DNA of 6,925 bases, taken from the NCBI GenBank assembly GCA_013330015.1, contig DUJC01000113.1, positions 1 to 6,925 of the forward strand, read 5' to 3'. A program made the position numbers and the translations under genes. This stretch comes from Candidatus Poseidoniaceae archaeon. GTDB lineage: Archaea > Thermoplasmatota > Poseidoniia > Poseidoniales > Poseidoniaceae. The notes below the pieces were generated by a model, which did not search any database, was not told the DNA's origin, and saw only the letters and a program-made list of their open reading frames with translations. Positions 5,738 to 6,925 of this stretch are shown here, one piece after another (the first letter of the stretch is position 1; the number at the start of each line of letters is the position of its first letter).

Positions 5738-6925
5738 TTAATCTGTTGAGCGCAAGGCCTCAGATGGTTGGATTTTCGAGACCGCCCTCACAGGGATTAA
5801 TGTGGCCAAATAAACCAAGAAAGCACCTCCAAAGAACACCCAGAAAACGGTCGGCCAGGGCAAAGCAAGTTCAGCACCTTCGCTTTTCCAGATTGCTGAG
5901 TGGAGGCCAACATGAAACATCATACCTACGACAATGCCATTGATGATACCAAGTAACGAGACCCACCCTACCTCGATGAGATGGGCTCTGGCAACCATGG
6001 TGCGTGTAAATCCAAGAGCACGTAGCATACCAATGTGCTTCCTTCGTTCCGAAACAGAACGATAGGTCACGACTCCGATACCCGCTATACCAATAATCAA
6101 TCCAATGGCGAGATAGCCCTCGAACAAGGCAAGAATCGAAAGCACCAACGCCTGAATCAAAGCAACATCCTCTGAAATGAGAGAGACATTTACTCCATCT
6201 TTTTCGAGATCTCGACTGAGATGTTGTGCTAATTCGGTTGCTGCTTCACGCTCAGAGGACGTTTTGCCCGCCGCTGAAAAGTATCGAACCCCATCTGCGT
6301 CAAAATCTTGCGAGGGTTGTGCACCTTCAGAAACGGAGACGTAGACCCTCGTCAAGGAGCCGCCGTATTGCTCGACAACAGGTTCTGAAGGCATCCAAAT
6401 TCCAGCAGAGAACAGATACGATGATTGTTCTAGAATACCTCCGACCATAACCTCTCGTCGATGACTTGGTTGTTGTGGATCAACGATGGTGATGTTTTCA
6501 CCGACCTTGAGTGCGAATATTCCGACGTTTGTCCCATCAAGCGATGATTCAAGTCCGAAAGAGGCATCAACAAAGACGACATTTCCTTGTTTTTGCATCG
6601 TCAACCAAGCTTCGTCCGATGATTGGCCCAGAGAAGGTTCCCAGAGGTGCAACGGCAATCCTCCGTGTTCAGAGAAATCAGTATCAACGCCGCGAAGAAT
6701 GTACGGTGAACGCTCTCCATCATTATTTTCGATAAATGCTTGAGCACGGTAGACGCGACCTACTGCATCGATTTGATTGACATCTGTATCCTGCAAACCC
6801 CACTCTGACACGGGACTTTCAAGTTGCAATGGCCGGGAGCGTGCTGATGAAAGCATGATTTCAAACTCGCCCTCTGATTCCTCAACAAAATTGCTGGAAT
6901 AATTTTCAAATTGAAGCGTGTATCC
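5738..6925 (-). CDS. ABC transporter permease, FtsX/MacB family, C-terminal part (5' end outside window)
   Basis: The frame stays open from the window edge to TAA at 5740-5738, 395 residues. The ATG at 6856 is internal: the 23 codons upstream are in frame and continue off the window. Numbering from the edge, residues 1 to about 255 are an extracytoplasmic MacB-type domain; typical features are NVVFVDASFGLES, KVGENITIVD and VMVGGIL. The FtsX core follows: helix at about 259-285, the cytoplasmic loop TYRSVSERRKHIGMLRALGF (287-306), and helices at about 319-341 and 359-382. The end, PVRAVSKIQPSEALR, is the usual C-terminal signature. Members pair with an ABC ATPase and act in lipoprotein or peptide export or in mechanotransmission at the membrane. 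The ATPase and the N-terminal helix should lie to the right of the window. No cysteine is present in the visible part. The substrate cannot be deduced. Confidence 0.92.
   Translation of the reverse strand, partial: GYTLQFENYSSNFVEESEGEFEIMLSSARSRPLQLESPVSEWGLQDTDVNQIDAVGRVYRAQAFIENNDGERSPYILRGVDTDFSEHGGLPLHLWEPSLGQSSDEAWLTMQKQGNVVFVDASFGLESSLDGTNVGIFALKVGENITIVDPQQPSHRREVMVGGILEQSSYLFSAGIWMPSEPVVEQYGGSLTRVYVSVSEGAQPSQDFDADGVRYFSAAGKTSSEREAATELAQHLSRDLEKDGVNVSLISEDVALIQALVLSILALFEGYLAIGLIIGIAGIGVVTYRSVSERRKHIGMLRALGFTRTMVARAHLIEVGWVSLLGIINGIVVGMMFHVGLHSAIWKSEGAELALPWPTVFWVFFGGAFLVYLATLIPVRAVSKIQPSEALRSTD

Noticed and set aside
5662..5943. Plus-strand open frame of 93 codons starting in the spacer
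   Set aside because: Most of it is antisense to the conserved FtsX C-terminus; there is no Shine-Dalgarno motif and the composition is not protein-like.
6854..6856. ATG at 6856 as the start of the permease gene
   Set aside because: The frame continues open for 23 codons to the window edge. The visible protein begins inside the extracytoplasmic domain with no N-terminal helix, so this Met is internal.

Overview
The window looks like a piece of a marine archaeal chromosome. Marine Group II Euryarchaeota (Poseidoniia/Poseidoniales) is the best guess. The reasons are: archaeal TATA boxes about 55 nt upstream of the start codons, Shine-Dalgarno motifs of the GGAGG/GGTGA type, a T-run behind one gene, and very long secreted proteins built from Ig-like beta domains and rich in Asp, Ser, Thr and Gly. 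This assignment is inferred from style and not from a phylogenetic marker.

All recognised genes lie on the minus strand, so the window reads from right to left. At the right edge (6925 to 5738) is the 3' part of an ABC-transporter permease of the FtsX/MacB type. It runs off the window on its 5' side. A short spacer with a T7 run and a new TATA box follows. Next (5605 to 2435) is a complete 1056-residue surface protein with a signal peptide, CARDB-like domains, a PKD-like domain, an unassigned beta domain, two FN3-like domains, a C-terminal membrane anchor and a short acidic tail. It ends in two tandem hairpins, the second followed by a T-rich tract like a bacterial intrinsic terminator.

An AT-rich intergenic region of about 330 bp (2435 to 2104) carries small inverted repeats and a clear TATA box. 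Behind it is a second large secreted protein (2104 to beyond 1), whose C-terminal part lies outside the window. Its N-terminal 330 residues resemble the module that precedes Rhs/YD repeats in WapA-type and DNRLRE-type bacterial surface proteins. Two further beta domains follow.

The two surface proteins appear to be separate transcription units with nearly identical promoter and leader geometry. Both have cysteines grouped in pairs within domains, which suggests disulfide-stabilised extracytoplasmic proteins. The window itself gives no evidence that the permease acts on them. No RNA gene, mobile element, CRISPR array or plausible plus-strand gene was seen.
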